Shown: positions 32,178 to 41,596 of the stretch, piece by piece
Numbering within the stretch: position 1 is the stretch's first letter
Layout: each line of letters opens with the position of its first letter
NCBI GenBank assembly: GCA_041749075.1
Contig: JBGTBY010000028.1
Location: 1 to 64,000 of the forward strand
DNA: 64,000 bases
Direction of reading: 5' to 3'
Origin: CAMTWZ01 sp041749075
GTDB lineage: Bacteria > Bacteroidota > Rhodothermia > Balneolales > HLUCCA01
Notes under the pieces: model-generated
Database searches by the model: none
Seen by the model: only the letters and a program-made list of their open reading frames with translations
What the model was told of the DNA's origin: nothing
Position numbers and translations under genes: made by a program

Positions 32178-33124
32178 ACAGGAAGGATTGGGAATGTCGC
32201 GAGGCAAGCATCGATGAATGGATCGACTCATGGTCCGCGGATACCAATCGCACGCGATTCCAACATCCCGAATGGCATCAGGCATTTGCCAAAACATGGC
32301 CCGGAAGTTTCACGCCGAAAGCGTATCGGGTCATAGGCAAAGATGGGACGGATGCCATTTTGCCCGGCTCAACACGACGCTTGTTCAAAGGGTTTGCATC
32401 GGAGTGGATCGGCTCACCGGGACATAACTACGGCGGCTTGATCGGTCCGCACACAACCGATGCCTACCTCGCCGGCCAATTGTTCTTGCTGGATCGACAT
32501 AGTTCCTACAGGTGGTATGGAAGTCCGTTCACGAAATCGGCATTCACGATGGATTCATTCACGCAAGTCGTGGATCTGGATGTGTCGGATGAGGAATTGG
32601 ACCGCTCGATGGATCATTTCAAGAACTTGTACTTCGCTCGTCGCGCGGAACGTCATGGCCTCTGTCTCGAACGTTGGCATGGAACCGCCGAAGCCTATGC
32701 CGCCATCTATCAGGATGCCCAAAACCGGTGGAACATGGATGGAAGCATGCCCAACAGCTATCCCACCGCATTTTTCAATGCCGTATTCAATTTGGACGGA
32801 ACCGAAATATGGGCCGTGACGACCAAAGAAAACCGGGATCCCATCGCCATGGGCATCTTCCTGACTGCTGGCTCGCATGTGGTATCCTGGCTCACGTTGG
32901 CGCGTGAAGACGCCCTCCCATTGCGGCCTTACCAGTTCTTGTATGTGAATCTAATCCGCCATTACCATCAGAAAGGATTTAAGCGGTTCGACTTCAACCC
33001 CTCTGGCGGACTCGAGGGTGTGATCGAATTCAAACAACGTTTCGGGGCCAAAAAAATGCCCATTCCTGTCTTCACAGGACACAGTGGATGGTTGCAACTC
33101 CTCCGAACGATGCGAGACATCTGA
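32174..33124 (+). CDS. GNAT/FemAB-like acyltransferase of surface-glycan cluster
   Basis: 316 residues. The C-terminal half resembles the acetyltransferase/FemAB-like fold common in polysaccharide loci: PYQFLYVNLIRHYHQKGFKR, then FDFNPSGGLEGVIEFKQRFG. The N-terminal half has FQHPEWHQAFAKTWPG and GSPGHNYGGLIGP. It probably acylates an amino sugar or attaches an amino acid to it; being directly coupled to the WecE-type aminotransferase, the 4-amino group is an obvious candidate. Overlaps both neighbours (4 bases and 1 base). The exact donor is unknown. Confidence 0.68.
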   Translation: MNRKDWECREASIDEWIDSWSADTNRTRFQHPEWHQAFAKTWPGSFTPKAYRVIGKDGTDAILPGSTRRLFKGFASEWIGSPGHNYGGLIGPHTTDAYLAGQLFLLDRHSSYRWYGSPFTKSAFTMDSFTQVVDLDVSDEELDRSMDHFKNLYFARRAERHGLCLERWHGTAEAYAAIYQDAQNRWNMDGSMPNSYPTAFFNAVFNLDGTEIWAVTTKENRDPIAMGIFLTAGSHVVSWLTLAREDALPLRPYQFLYVNLIRHYHQKGFKRFDFNPSGGLEGVIEFKQRFGAKKMPIPVFTGHSGWLQLLRTMRDI

Positions 33125-34605
33125 TGGAAAACCTGCGAATCCAAACGGTCAGGGGCATGAGGTGGACGGGATCGTCGCAGGTGATCACTGGTGTGATGCA
33201 ATTCGTGCAGATCGCCGTGCTGGCGAACATCCTTACACCCACCGAATTCGGTTTGATGGCCACGGTCTTATTGTCGATGAATTTCATATCCGCTTTTGCG
33301 GATGCGGGTGTCAGTTATGCCATCATCCAAGCGAAAGAAATGAGCGATGTGCAACGCTCCACCTTGTATTGGGTGCACAATGGCATCGCTTGGTTCACTG
33401 CGATTGTGTTTTTCTTGGTGGCTCCGCATCTCGCTGCCATGTTGATCGAGCCCGAACTCGGTTCCGATCTCATCTCGCAGCTCACCACCTTGCTTCGCGT
33501 ATCGGCGTTCATGATTCCGATCGCGGCGGCAAGCACCCAATTCCGAATGGTGTTCCATCGAAATATGGAATTCGCCATCGTAGCGAAGCAAGAAATCCTT
33601 ACCACAACCCTGAATTTGCTGATTTCGGTGGGTTTAGCACTGGCAGGATACGGGGTCTGGTCGCTGCTGATCGGATATATGATCGGGAACATCATCGGAC
33701 AGTTATGGATTCTGTTCGCTGGCCTTCGAACCTGGCAACCATCTATTGTGTTCGATCTGACCGGATTAAAACCTGTGTTCCGTTACGGGATGTATCATTC
33801 CGGCGAAAAAATGGTGCAGTTTTTCAATATGAAGATCGATCAGATTCTCATCACTACACTGCTTGGCATGCAAGCACTCGGAATCTACAACATGGCATTG
33901 AATCTTGTGATCTACCCGATTCAACGAATCAATCAGGCCGTCACTCAGGTGATGTTCCCGCTGTTTGCGAAGCAACAAGATGATGTGTCCGCACTGCGGA
34001 ACGGCTATTTGAACCTGCTCAAAACCGTCACACTCATCAATGCGCCGTTGATGGTTGGCATCATGATCACAGCGCCATTGTTCATTCCTTTATTACTTGG
34101 TGACCAATGGACTAGCGCAATTGTCCTCACTCAGATTCTTGCGATTTATTCGTATCAAAAATCGACTGGAGCTCCCGCTGGCGCACTATTATTGGCTGTG
34201 GGACGAACCGACCTTGGCTTCGCTTGGAATGTCTTGGCGATGGTGTTCACACTTCCTGTGATCGCCTATAGTGCCATGGTCTATGGCCTGACCGGCATCG
34301 CATATGGGTTTGTGATTCTACATCTGTTTTTGGGGGTAGTATATTATCTGAAGGTCATCCGACCGATCATCGGTCCGGTCGGCGCTGATTATGCCATGAC
34401 CCTGATCAAACCTGTTCTCTATGCCGCCATGATGGGATTCGTCGTTCGTTTATTGGATCAACTCTTTCCGTTCGATACCGCCTTGCAATTGAGTCTTTTG
34501 GTTGTGATCGGCATCGGATTGTACACGATTCTGCTATTCGTGCTTGAAAAGCCCATATTGGATCGGATCAAAGATGTCGCCTTGCCCGATAGGACCCGTT
34601 TATGA
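33124..34605 (+). CDS. lipopolysaccharide/O-antigen flippase (MOP superfamily)
   Basis: 493 residues from the ATG at 33124, which shares one base with the upstream stop; a start 36 bases earlier is inside the previous gene. It starts VRGMRWTGSSQVITGVMQFV, then QIAVLANILTPTEFGLMATV, typical of WzxC/TuaB-like exporters, and has about 12-14 helices, with MALNLVIYPIQRINQAVTQV and MFPLFAKQQDD, family landmarks. It moves lipid-linked glycan across the inner membrane. It differs in sequence from the flippase at 16864, so it likely handles another polymer. Overlaps the next gene by 4 bases. Confidence 0.87.
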   Translation: MENLRIQTVRGMRWTGSSQVITGVMQFVQIAVLANILTPTEFGLMATVLLSMNFISAFADAGVSYAIIQAKEMSDVQRSTLYWVHNGIAWFTAIVFFLVAPHLAAMLIEPELGSDLISQLTTLLRVSAFMIPIAAASTQFRMVFHRNMEFAIVAKQEILTTTLNLLISVGLALAGYGVWSLLIGYMIGNIIGQLWILFAGLRTWQPSIVFDLTGLKPVFRYGMYHSGEKMVQFFNMKIDQILITTLLGMQALGIYNMALNLVIYPIQRINQAVTQVMFPLFAKQQDDVSALRNGYLNLLKTVTLINAPLMVGIMITAPLFIPLLLGDQWTSAIVLTQILAIYSYQKSTGAPAGALLLAVGRTDLGFAWNVLAMVFTLPVIAYSAMVYGLTGIAYGFVILHLFLGVVYYLKVIRPIIGPVGADYAMTLIKPVLYAAMMGFVVRLLDQLFPFDTALQLSLLVVIGIGLYTILLFVLEKPILDRIKDVALPDRTRL

Positions 34606-35753
34606 TGCGGATCTTACATCATACATCCGAATGGCTGCCCAGCACCATGACGTGGCTGAAGCAGCTCATCACCGATACCGATTCCCTGGTGGAAAATCAT
34701 GTGTTTGCTGAAATCCGTCGCGCAAACTCCCCTTCGCACGCCAATCTGCATGTGTCGCGGGAAACCAATCCGATGCGCTATTGGACATCCAGAGTCCTGA
34801 AAAAAGCGACGTTGATCCGCTACAATGGTGCCGACACCTCCCACGCGCTGAGTATGAAACCGCACATCCTGCATTCGCATTTCGGTCATGTCGGCGCGCA
34901 GGACATCCCGCTCGCTAAAAAACTCGGCATTCCGCATTTGGTATCGTTTTATGGGATGGATGTGCATCAATTACCATATGGCGACGGCAAATGGATGCCC
35001 TTGTATCGCGACCTTTTCGCCAGCGGAGCCCACATCTTGTGCGAAGGCGAATTCATGCGCGAATCCATCATCAAACTCGGCGCATCTCCCCAACAGGTTC
35101 ATGTGCATCGATTGGGTGTGGATGTGGGACGCATCCGCTTCCAACCGAGGAAAATCGCCGATGGTGAAGTGCTTCGAATTCTGATGGCGTCCGCCTTCCG
35201 ACCCAAAAAAGGCATCACCTACGGCATTGAAGCGGTGGCCAAAGCCTCGCAATCGATACCCATCCAACTGACGATCATAGGGGATGCGGCCGATGCGCAA
35301 TCCGAGGTCGAAAAATCCCGCATCAACGCCACTATCCACGCCTTAAACATCGGTTCCAAGGTCCGCCGGGTAGGCTTCGTTCCACACCAAGAGCTACTCT
35401 CCCAAGCCTTGGTCCACCACGTGTATTTGGCACCAAGTGTGACCGCCAACGACGGCGATTGCGAAGGTGGCGCGCCGGTGAGCCTGATCGAGATGGGCGC
35501 GTCGGGCATGGTCATTGCCAGCTCTCGCCATTGCGACATACCGGGCGTAGTCACTCACGGCGAAACCGGGTGGTTGGCCGACGAACGAGATACCGACGCG
35601 ACGGCCGCAAACCTGATCCGCATTTGGGAGACCCGCCACGCCTGGGAACCCTCCCAAATCGCACTGCGCCAACATATCGAAACATGCTTTCATAATCGCT
35701 CACAAGCCTCTGAATTGGTGCGTCTGTATGAGCGATTCCGAGGCCACGCATGA
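34602..35753 (+). CDS. glycosyltransferase family 4
   Basis: 383 residues. GT-B fold with N-terminal GHVGAQDIPLAKKLGIPHLV and FYGMDVHQLP, then ILCEGEFMRESIIKLGASPQ, VHRLGVDVGRIRF and the donor-binding region APSVTANDGDCEGGAPVSLIEMGASG. This pattern is seen in GT4 colanic acid and exopolysaccharide transferases, where EGGAPVSLIEM corresponds to the E-x7-E retaining motif. Donor unknown. It overlaps its neighbours by 4 bases on each side. Confidence 0.86.
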   Translation: MMRILHHTSEWLPSTMTWLKQLITDTDSLVENHVFAEIRRANSPSHANLHVSRETNPMRYWTSRVLKKATLIRYNGADTSHALSMKPHILHSHFGHVGAQDIPLAKKLGIPHLVSFYGMDVHQLPYGDGKWMPLYRDLFASGAHILCEGEFMRESIIKLGASPQQVHVHRLGVDVGRIRFQPRKIADGEVLRILMASAFRPKKGITYGIEAVAKASQSIPIQLTIIGDAADAQSEVEKSRINATIHALNIGSKVRRVGFVPHQELLSQALVHHVYLAPSVTANDGDCEGGAPVSLIEMGASGMVIASSRHCDIPGVVTHGETGWLADERDTDATAANLIRIWETRHAWEPSQIALRQHIETCFHNRSQASELVRLYERFRGHA

Positions 35754-36925
35754 AAACGGTCGTGTTGCTGGCGCCGTGGTGGCAAGATCCTGCGCATGTG
35801 GGCAACATCCGCCTCAAACGCCATGTGAAATGGTTTCAGGAAGCGGGCTGGCATGTGGTATTGGTTGATTCCGGACATGAGTATTCCATTCAAGACGATC
35901 CCGGCCTCACCCACATCACCATCGCGGACCCCATCCGCATGCATGTGAAACCAACCGAAGACGGTCCACCACCTCGTAAACCGAACGCATTGCGGCGCTG
36001 GTTGGCATATGTTCTTTTGGTGCCGGATCCGTCGATTCTATGGGCACGACGCGTGTTGGCCCACCCGGTGATCCGTCATGCCGTTCGTTCGGCCGATCTG
36101 ATCACATCCTCCTCCCCGCCCGAGGCGGCGTTTTTGGCCTGTGCCACATTTTCCAAGCGTTATGGCATTCCGTTCTGGATGGACATGCGCGATGGCTGGA
36201 TCGATGAGCCGCTCAAACCCTTGCTTCGGTCGTCTGCCTTGCAACGGTTTCGTGAGCGACGCTTGGAAACGTGGTGTTTATCTGTCGCGTCCATTATCAC
36301 GGTCACTTCCGACAATTGGAAAACGATGCTTGCGGAGCGTTATCCGCAGTTTTCCACAAAAATGCATGTGATCACCAATGCCGCGCCGGAATCGGTCGGA
36401 GCCGAACACACATCCCCATCCTTTCCTGAACTGTTTTATGCCGGGCGCCTGTTCAGTTCTCGTCCCGAGCGCCAAACACCGGATTTGAACAAGATTTTGG
36501 CGCTACTACCCAAGCATCGATTCACCATCATTGGTCATCTGATTCCCGAAGAACGTAAGCAGGTCAAGCAATTCGGATGGGGATACATCCCATTCATTCC
36601 CCGGAAATCCATGTTGCCCAGATTGTCTGAGGCGTCCGGACTTGTGTTCTTGTCCACATCCCATGGCTCCATCCCTGCGAAATGGTACGATTATTTGGCT
36701 ACGGGTCGGCCCATACTCGGAATCGCAACGCCCGGTTCTGCGGCTTGGGATGCGATGTCAGGAATCGACCATGCGTTTGCTGTAGATCCTGAAAACCCAG
36801 ACAAAGAGGTGTTAAAGGCGTTTAATCTATCGTTGACTGTCAAAGAACCGGCATCCGTTCCAGCCCGATTCAGTGAAGAATCGGTTCGCGACACATTCAT
36901 GACGTTATTCGGAACCCATGAGTGA
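35750..36925 (+). CDS. glycosyltransferase (GT4-like)
   Basis: 391 residues. It opens VVLLAPWWQDPAHVGNIRLK, then HVKWFQEAGWHVVLVDSG, and contains ADLITSSSPPEAAFLACATF and IPFWMDMRDGWIDEPL, comparable to the GT4-like enzyme at 18363 (IPWIADWRDPWS). The C-terminal domain has LFYAGRLFSSRPERQ and IPAKWYDYLATGRPILGIAT. It probably adds one sugar in the same pathway as its neighbours. It lacks a clear E-x7-E, so it may be a divergent subfamily. Overlaps: 4 bases upstream, 8 downstream. Confidence 0.75.
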   Translation: MKTVVLLAPWWQDPAHVGNIRLKRHVKWFQEAGWHVVLVDSGHEYSIQDDPGLTHITIADPIRMHVKPTEDGPPPRKPNALRRWLAYVLLVPDPSILWARRVLAHPVIRHAVRSADLITSSSPPEAAFLACATFSKRYGIPFWMDMRDGWIDEPLKPLLRSSALQRFRERRLETWCLSVASIITVTSDNWKTMLAERYPQFSTKMHVITNAAPESVGAEHTSPSFPELFYAGRLFSSRPERQTPDLNKILALLPKHRFTIIGHLIPEERKQVKQFGWGYIPFIPRKSMLPRLSEASGLVFLSTSHGSIPAKWYDYLATGRPILGIATPGSAAWDAMSGIDHAFAVDPENPDKEVLKAFNLSLTVKEPASVPARFSEESVRDTFMTLFGTHE

Positions 36926-37817
36926 GCGCGTCGCCATATTGTTATCCACTTACAATGGAGAACAGTGGATCGATGCCCAATTGGAGTCGATATCCCGTCA
37001 GACCTGGCCGGACATCCGTCTGCACATCCGTGATGACGGATCGACAGATGGGACGCCCGCCCACCTTCTCTCTGATGAATCGGTCGTGTTTGGCAATAAT
37101 GTGGGAGTGTTCACTAGTTTCATGAGTTTATTGGCGGATGCGGACGAAACGGCGGCCTATTTCGCGTTCTGCGACCAGGATGATGTCTGGATGCCCGATA
37201 AATGCGAGCGAGCGGTGAAGCTTCTTCAACCAGTAGCAAACGACATCCCGGCTATGGTTTATACCCGCTTGCAATACACGGATGAAGCCTTGCGAATAAC
37301 GGGAATGAGTCCGATTCCGACCCAATCGGGGTTTCACACGGCATTGGTGCAGAACCAAGCCACCGGATGCACCATTGTCATGAATGCCGCGGCTCGCAGG
37401 AAAATCTTGGAATCGGTACCGGATTGGGCCTTGATGCACGATTGGTGGTGCTATCTGGTGGTGTCTGCGTTTGGAACGGTGATCTATGATCCGCATCCAT
37501 CCATACTCTATCGAAAACATGCCTCGAATGTCACTCCAGCTTCCCCGAACTGGCTCTGGGAGCTGTATAACCGCTTCAAACGGTTCCGAGGCGAGGGCGA
37601 CATCACCGAAAAAGTGACGGACCAAGCGAGAGAGTTCAAAAAGCGATATGGCCATGCCTTGAATAATGAAAAAAAAGCGATTCTGGATGGATTTCTTGAA
37701 GCAAGAGGCAAAGGCGTTTTCGGCCGTCTTGGCTACGCCCTTCGCATGCCGGTTCGACGCAACACGCCGTTCGACACGCTCATCATGCGGGTGCTCATCG
37801 TAATGGGTCGCTTTTAG
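36918..37817 (+). CDS. glycosyltransferase family 2
   Basis: 299 residues. Classic GT2 start VAILLSTYNGEQWIDAQLES, then ISRQTWPDIRLHIRDDGSTD, with the DxD-type FAFCDQDDVWMPDKCERAV and the acceptor-side motif ALMHDWWCYLVVSAFG. The sequence pattern is like rhamnosyltransferase-type enzymes of O-antigen clusters. Last gene of the rightward glycan chain; its stop shares TTAG (37814-37817) with the convergent 96-residue gene. Sugar specificity unproven. Confidence 0.87.
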   Translation: MSERVAILLSTYNGEQWIDAQLESISRQTWPDIRLHIRDDGSTDGTPAHLLSDESVVFGNNVGVFTSFMSLLADADETAAYFAFCDQDDVWMPDKCERAVKLLQPVANDIPAMVYTRLQYTDEALRITGMSPIPTQSGFHTALVQNQATGCTIVMNAAARRKILESVPDWALMHDWWCYLVVSAFGTVIYDPHPSILYRKHASNVTPASPNWLWELYNRFKRFRGEGDITEKVTDQAREFKKRYGHALNNEKKAILDGFLEARGKGVFGRLGYALRMPVRRNTPFDTLIMRVLIVMGRF

Positions 37818-38104
37818 ACGATATCCATTTTCAGAGCGTCGAGCGCGGTTTCAAGCGAGCAGGTTCCGCAACGATACGCTTCTACCCACCAGTAGACCGA
37901 GCGGCGACGTGCCATCACATGCGGATCGCGGGTGGCATACAAGCCGAGAAGCTCGTCGCGGTAGCCGATCACATCAACAGCGATGGATCGCTTGAGTGTG
38001 GAGGGGATGTCGGACCAGCCCATCACATCCAAGATCTCGGATGCGGATTCTATATTCAGGTGATGAACCGGAGCGGAGTATGTGGTTTTTAGTGCGGTTG
38101 ACAT
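37814..38104 (-). CDS. 96-residue protein of unknown function with C-terminal CxxC
   Basis: I do not recognise this family. It has a polar N-terminus, GWSDIPSTLKRSIAVDVIGY, an Arg-rich stretch ARRRSVYWWVEAYRCGTC, and Cys79 and Cys82 in a CxxC arrangement. No signal peptide or membrane segment. The start has a good AAGGAAA Shine-Dalgarno (38116-38110), unusual in this window. It is divergent from the antiporter at 38206; a perfect palindrome (38146-38163) sits midway between the two starts. The CxxC could bind metal or be redox-active; a regulatory role is speculation. Confidence 0.6.
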   Translation of the reverse strand: MSTALKTTYSAPVHHLNIESASEILDVMGWSDIPSTLKRSIAVDVIGYRDELLGLYATRDPHVMARRRSVYWWVEAYRCGTCSLETALDALKMDIV

Positions 38105-38145
38105 GTGCGTTTCCTTGTTTGTTTAAACCAATCTACACCCCCAAA

Positions 38146-38163
38146 GTGACACCATAGTGTCAC
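38146..38163. promoter_or_regulatory. perfect inverted repeat midway between divergent genes (putative operator)
   Basis: GTGACAC-CATA-GTGTCAC: 7-base arms, perfect, 4-base spacer. It lies 41 bases from the start of the 96-residue gene and 42 bases from the antiporter start, so it is placed to control both promoters. The form is that of a dimeric repressor or activator site; the protein is unknown. Confidence 0.5.
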
Positions 38164-38205
38164 CGTAAATCACATCTGCTATTTTTTTTATCCCTATTTT
38201 CATCC

Positions 38206-40710
38206 ATGCCTTTTTCCCACCTGATCGATCTGCCCTTCAATGATCCAGTGCTCATTTTCGCACTGGTCATGTTGTTGATTTTATTGACTCCGTTTCTTTC
38301 ACGTCGGTTGACGTTGCCTTCATCTGTTGGATTGATCCTAGGGGGAATGATCGTTGGTCCTAGTGTTCTAGGACTTCTGGCACGCGACGAGACCATTGTG
38401 CTTCTGGGCACGGTAGGACTCTTATATCTCATTTTTTCGGCGGGCTTGTCCATTGATCTGAATCAATTCCAAAAACTTCGTAATCGAAGTCTCGGATTCG
38501 GACTGTTATCCCTCTTGCTCCCATTCGGATTGGCCTATTTTGGTGGTATCTATATCCTCGGTTATGACTTGAACCCGGTTTTATTACTGGGTGCCATCGT
38601 AGGATCGCATACGCTCATCGCGTATCCATTGGCGTCCAAATTGGGCATCACACGACATCCGAGCGTGACCGTGACCATGGGCGGCACCATCGTCACCGAT
38701 TTCGTCTCTCTCATGATCCTCGGTTTTGTGATCGCCGCCGAGCGCGATCCGAACATCAATTTGCAATTCTGGATCGGCTTTCTGGCATCTATTGGATTGT
38801 TTCTTGGGTTCACCATCCTCGTCATTCCGCGATTGGCCCGCTGGTTCTTCAAAACCGTGACAGGTGAAACCGAGGCGGATTACGTGTTCCTGTTGGCCAT
38901 TCTGTTCGTGACTGCCTATTTGGCCAAAATCGCAGGTTTGGCCCCTATCATCGGGGCATTCATATCCGGATTATTGTTGAACAAGCTGGTTCCCGATTCA
39001 TCCCCCCTCATGAACCGCGTTATGTTCATGGGAAATGCTCTATTCATCCCATTTTTTCTGATCTCTGTAGGGATGTTGGTGGATGTCCAAGTCATGACCC
39101 AGCTCGACGTTTGGTTGCTGTCGGGATTGTTGATTCTGATGGTGGTTCTCGGCAAAGGACTCGCCGCATGGATTTCTGGATTCTTTTTCAAATTCAAGTT
39201 ATCCCACATCTTTGTGATGGCTGGCTTGTCCATTCCACAAGCCGCTGCGACCTTGGCCGTGACCTTGATCGGTTTCGAAATGGGTCTCTTTGATGCCCTT
39301 CTTGTGAATGCGGTCGTGATCATGATTTTGATCACCTGCTTGATTGGACCGTCTTTGGTCGATCGTTTTGGCCGGCAGATCGCCAAGGAAAGCGATTCCC
39401 AGTTTCAGGATGCGAGCGGCTATCCACAACGGATTTTGGTTCCGCTCGCCAACCCGACCACGGCTGAAGCCCTGATGGATCTCGCCTTCGCGATGCGGGA
39501 CAAGAAATCGGAAGAGCCCGTGTACCCGCTCACTGTGGTCCGCGACGGACCGAATGTACAAGTGGATGTGACCGTCAGTGAAAAAATGCTGGCTCATGCG
39601 GTCATTTATGCGGCTAGCGCAGACGTACCCGTGAGACCGGTAACCCGGGTGGATATGAACATTTCAAGCGGCATCACCCGTGCAGTGAAGGAAAGCCGCA
39701 TCACGAACGTCATCATAGGCTGGAATGGTGAATCATCTGCGACGAGAGCCATTTTTGGTGGTGTGTTGGACCAATTGCTGCATCAAGTCCGCCATATGAT
39801 CATGGTGTGTAAAATGGAGAAGCGCATTTCCACGGTCCGGCACATCTATTATGCGATTCCTCCTTTTGCGACCCTTGAGACCGGCTTCATGGAAGCCTTG
39901 CGTTATGTGATGATCTTAGCCAATCAAATCGGCGCAGAACTCACCATCATCGGTATCGAAGAGCGGATGCCCCGCATCAAAGCCTGTGTGAAATCGACAA
40001 AAGATCCGATCAAATGCGGTTATGTGCCGATGGATCGTTGGTCCGATTTGAACGACATCCTCGACCGTTACCTCACATCCGACGATTTGTTCATCCTGCA
40101 AAGCGCAAGAGAAGGCACCCTTTCTTGGAGACCGGGGCTTGATCGCATGCCCGGACTTATCGCGTCTCGCTACACAAAAACGGGATTCATCGCCATTTAT
40201 CCGTCGGAAATCGGTGAACAAGTGGATGGTTCAGCCGAGCCGATGAAGCAGACCACGACAGATGGGTTGATTGATGATGCATCCATCATTTTCCCATCCA
40301 AACATGTCGTATTCGACGACATTGTGCATGATTTGATGATTGACCTTTATCCGAAAGATCCGGATCAGGCCCGGAAGCGAGCGAACGAAATCGTGCAATC
40401 GAACGAAGCATACAACTCCGAGCTTGCGCAGGGAATCGTTTTATTGGAAGCGATCACCGACGATCAGGATGAGGCTCGATTGATGATCGCAGTCTGCGGC
40501 AAGCGGATCGAGGTACCAAAAACCACGGCACCGGTGTGTGTGGTGGCGGTTGTCGTGCATCCGGCCAATGAAACGGTCGAAGAGCATCTCAGGCGCTTGA
40601 ATGGACTCGCGCGGCGCTTACGTCGACCGGAACTCGGCGAATCCTTGGGCAAAGCAAAATCCGTCGAGCAAGTGATCCACTTGCTCCATCATCAAGATCA
40701 GATGGGATAA
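38206..40710 (+). CDS. CPA2-type cation:proton antiporter with Usp-like and degenerate EIIA-Ntr-like domains
   Basis: 834 residues. Residues ~1-390 form a Na+/H+ exchanger domain of about 12-13 helices (LPSSVGLILGGMIVGPSVLG, PIIGAFISGLLLNKLVP). From ~406 two universal-stress-like alpha/beta domains follow (YPQRILVPLANPTTAEALMD; then from ~543 VRHIYYAIPPFATLETG). From ~700 to 830 the sequence lines up with EIIA-Ntr/PtsN: SELAQGIVLLEAITDD, APVCVVAVVVHPANET, EEHLRRLNGLARRLRRPEL, KSVEQVIHLL. The phosphorylated His of the family (GLAIPH in the ptsN of this window) is Glu748 here. Likely exchanges K+ or Na+ for H+, with cytoplasmic regulatory domains. Overlaps convergent folD by 13 bases. Confidence 0.85.
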   Translation: MPFSHLIDLPFNDPVLIFALVMLLILLTPFLSRRLTLPSSVGLILGGMIVGPSVLGLLARDETIVLLGTVGLLYLIFSAGLSIDLNQFQKLRNRSLGFGLLSLLLPFGLAYFGGIYILGYDLNPVLLLGAIVGSHTLIAYPLASKLGITRHPSVTVTMGGTIVTDFVSLMILGFVIAAERDPNINLQFWIGFLASIGLFLGFTILVIPRLARWFFKTVTGETEADYVFLLAILFVTAYLAKIAGLAPIIGAFISGLLLNKLVPDSSPLMNRVMFMGNALFIPFFLISVGMLVDVQVMTQLDVWLLSGLLILMVVLGKGLAAWISGFFFKFKLSHIFVMAGLSIPQAAATLAVTLIGFEMGLFDALLVNAVVIMILITCLIGPSLVDRFGRQIAKESDSQFQDASGYPQRILVPLANPTTAEALMDLAFAMRDKKSEEPVYPLTVVRDGPNVQVDVTVSEKMLAHAVIYAASADVPVRPVTRVDMNISSGITRAVKESRITNVIIGWNGESSATRAIFGGVLDQLLHQVRHMIMVCKMEKRISTVRHIYYAIPPFATLETGFMEALRYVMILANQIGAELTIIGIEERMPRIKACVKSTKDPIKCGYVPMDRWSDLNDILDRYLTSDDLFILQSAREGTLSWRPGLDRMPGLIASRYTKTGFIAIYPSEIGEQVDGSAEPMKQTTTDGLIDDASIIFPSKHVVFDDIVHDLMIDLYPKDPDQARKRANEIVQSNEAYNSELAQGIVLLEAITDDQDEARLMIAVCGKRIEVPKTTAPVCVVAVVVHPANETVEEHLRRLNGLARRLRRPELGESLGKAKSVEQVIHLLHHQDQMG

Positions 40711-41594
40711 ACGGCTTTTTTTGCTGCCAAAAGCGTGTTTTTCATGAGCATGGCGACGGTCATAGGTCCGACGCCACCTGGCACTGGCGTAATCCAACTC
40801 GCTTTGTCCACAAGATTGGCATAGTCCACATCCCCTACCAACTTGTATCCTTTGGATGTGGTATGATCGGCGATGCGGTTCATGCCCACATCCACGATCA
40901 CAACACCTTCTTTCACCATCGGAGCGGTGATCAGATTCGGCTGACCCGCAGCCACGATCAGTAAATCCGCGTTGATCGTATGGATCGTAAGATCTTTCGT
41001 GTACTTATGGCAGATCGTCGTCGTGGCTTTTCCGGAGCCTGATTCATGCTCCCTAGACAGCATGATGGCCATGGGTGACCCCACGATGTTGCTCGCACCA
41101 ACCACCACCGCATGTTTCGATTTGGTTTGGATGCTGTACACTTTCAGCAATTCCATGATGCCGGCCGGCGTGCATGATTTGAAGCAAGGCATGCCGATAG
41201 CGAGTCGGCCCACATTCATCGGATGAAATCCATCCACATCCTTTCGATGATCGATCGATTCGATCACGCTCAGAGGTGTGAGATGTTCGGGAAGCGGAAG
41301 TTGGACCAGGATTCCATCAATCGAGTCATCCACATTCAACTCATGGATCCGGGCTTTGAGATCTTTTTCGGAAATCGTATCCGGCAAGGATTCTGTGTCC
41401 GATTCGATCCCCACTTCCAAGCACGCCCGCATTTTGGAGCCCACATAGGTGTGCGAGGCAGGGTTGTTTCCCACCAGCAACACATGCAGTTTGGGCGCGC
41501 GGTTGCCACGGGCGAGCCAATCGGCCACATCCGCTTTCACTTGCTTGCGCACATCCGCCGATACCGCGGTTCCATCAATGATATTCGCTGCCAT
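40698..41594 (-). CDS. folD: bifunctional methylenetetrahydrofolate dehydrogenase/cyclohydrolase
   Basis: 298 residues from the ATG at 41594; the longer frame to 41684 overlaps the regulator gene. FolD interconverts 5,10-methylene- and 10-formyl-tetrahydrofolate with NADP. Signatures: VGNNPASHTYVGSKMRACLE (catalytic Lys), LPLPEHL, FHPMNVGRLAIG, SCTPAGIMELL, the cofactor site VVGASNIVGSPMAIML, then ITPVPGGVGPMTVAMLMKNT. Complete and normal length. It starts 2 bases after the NtrC-type regulator stop, so it may be co-transcribed with ptsN and the regulator. Confidence 0.97.
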   Translation of the reverse strand: MAANIIDGTAVSADVRKQVKADVADWLARGNRAPKLHVLLVGNNPASHTYVGSKMRACLEVGIESDTESLPDTISEKDLKARIHELNVDDSIDGILVQLPLPEHLTPLSVIESIDHRKDVDGFHPMNVGRLAIGMPCFKSCTPAGIMELLKVYSIQTKSKHAVVVGASNIVGSPMAIMLSREHESGSGKATTTICHKYTKDLTIHTINADLLIVAAGQPNLITAPMVKEGVVIVDVGMNRIADHTTSKGYKLVGDVDYANLVDKASWITPVPGGVGPMTVAMLMKNTLLAAKKAVYPI

Positions 41595-41596
41595 GG

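Noticed and set aside
38111..38132. A second palindrome around GTTTAAAC
   Set aside because: Only the 8-base core is symmetric; the flanks do not pair, so it is not comparable to the site at 6788-6807.
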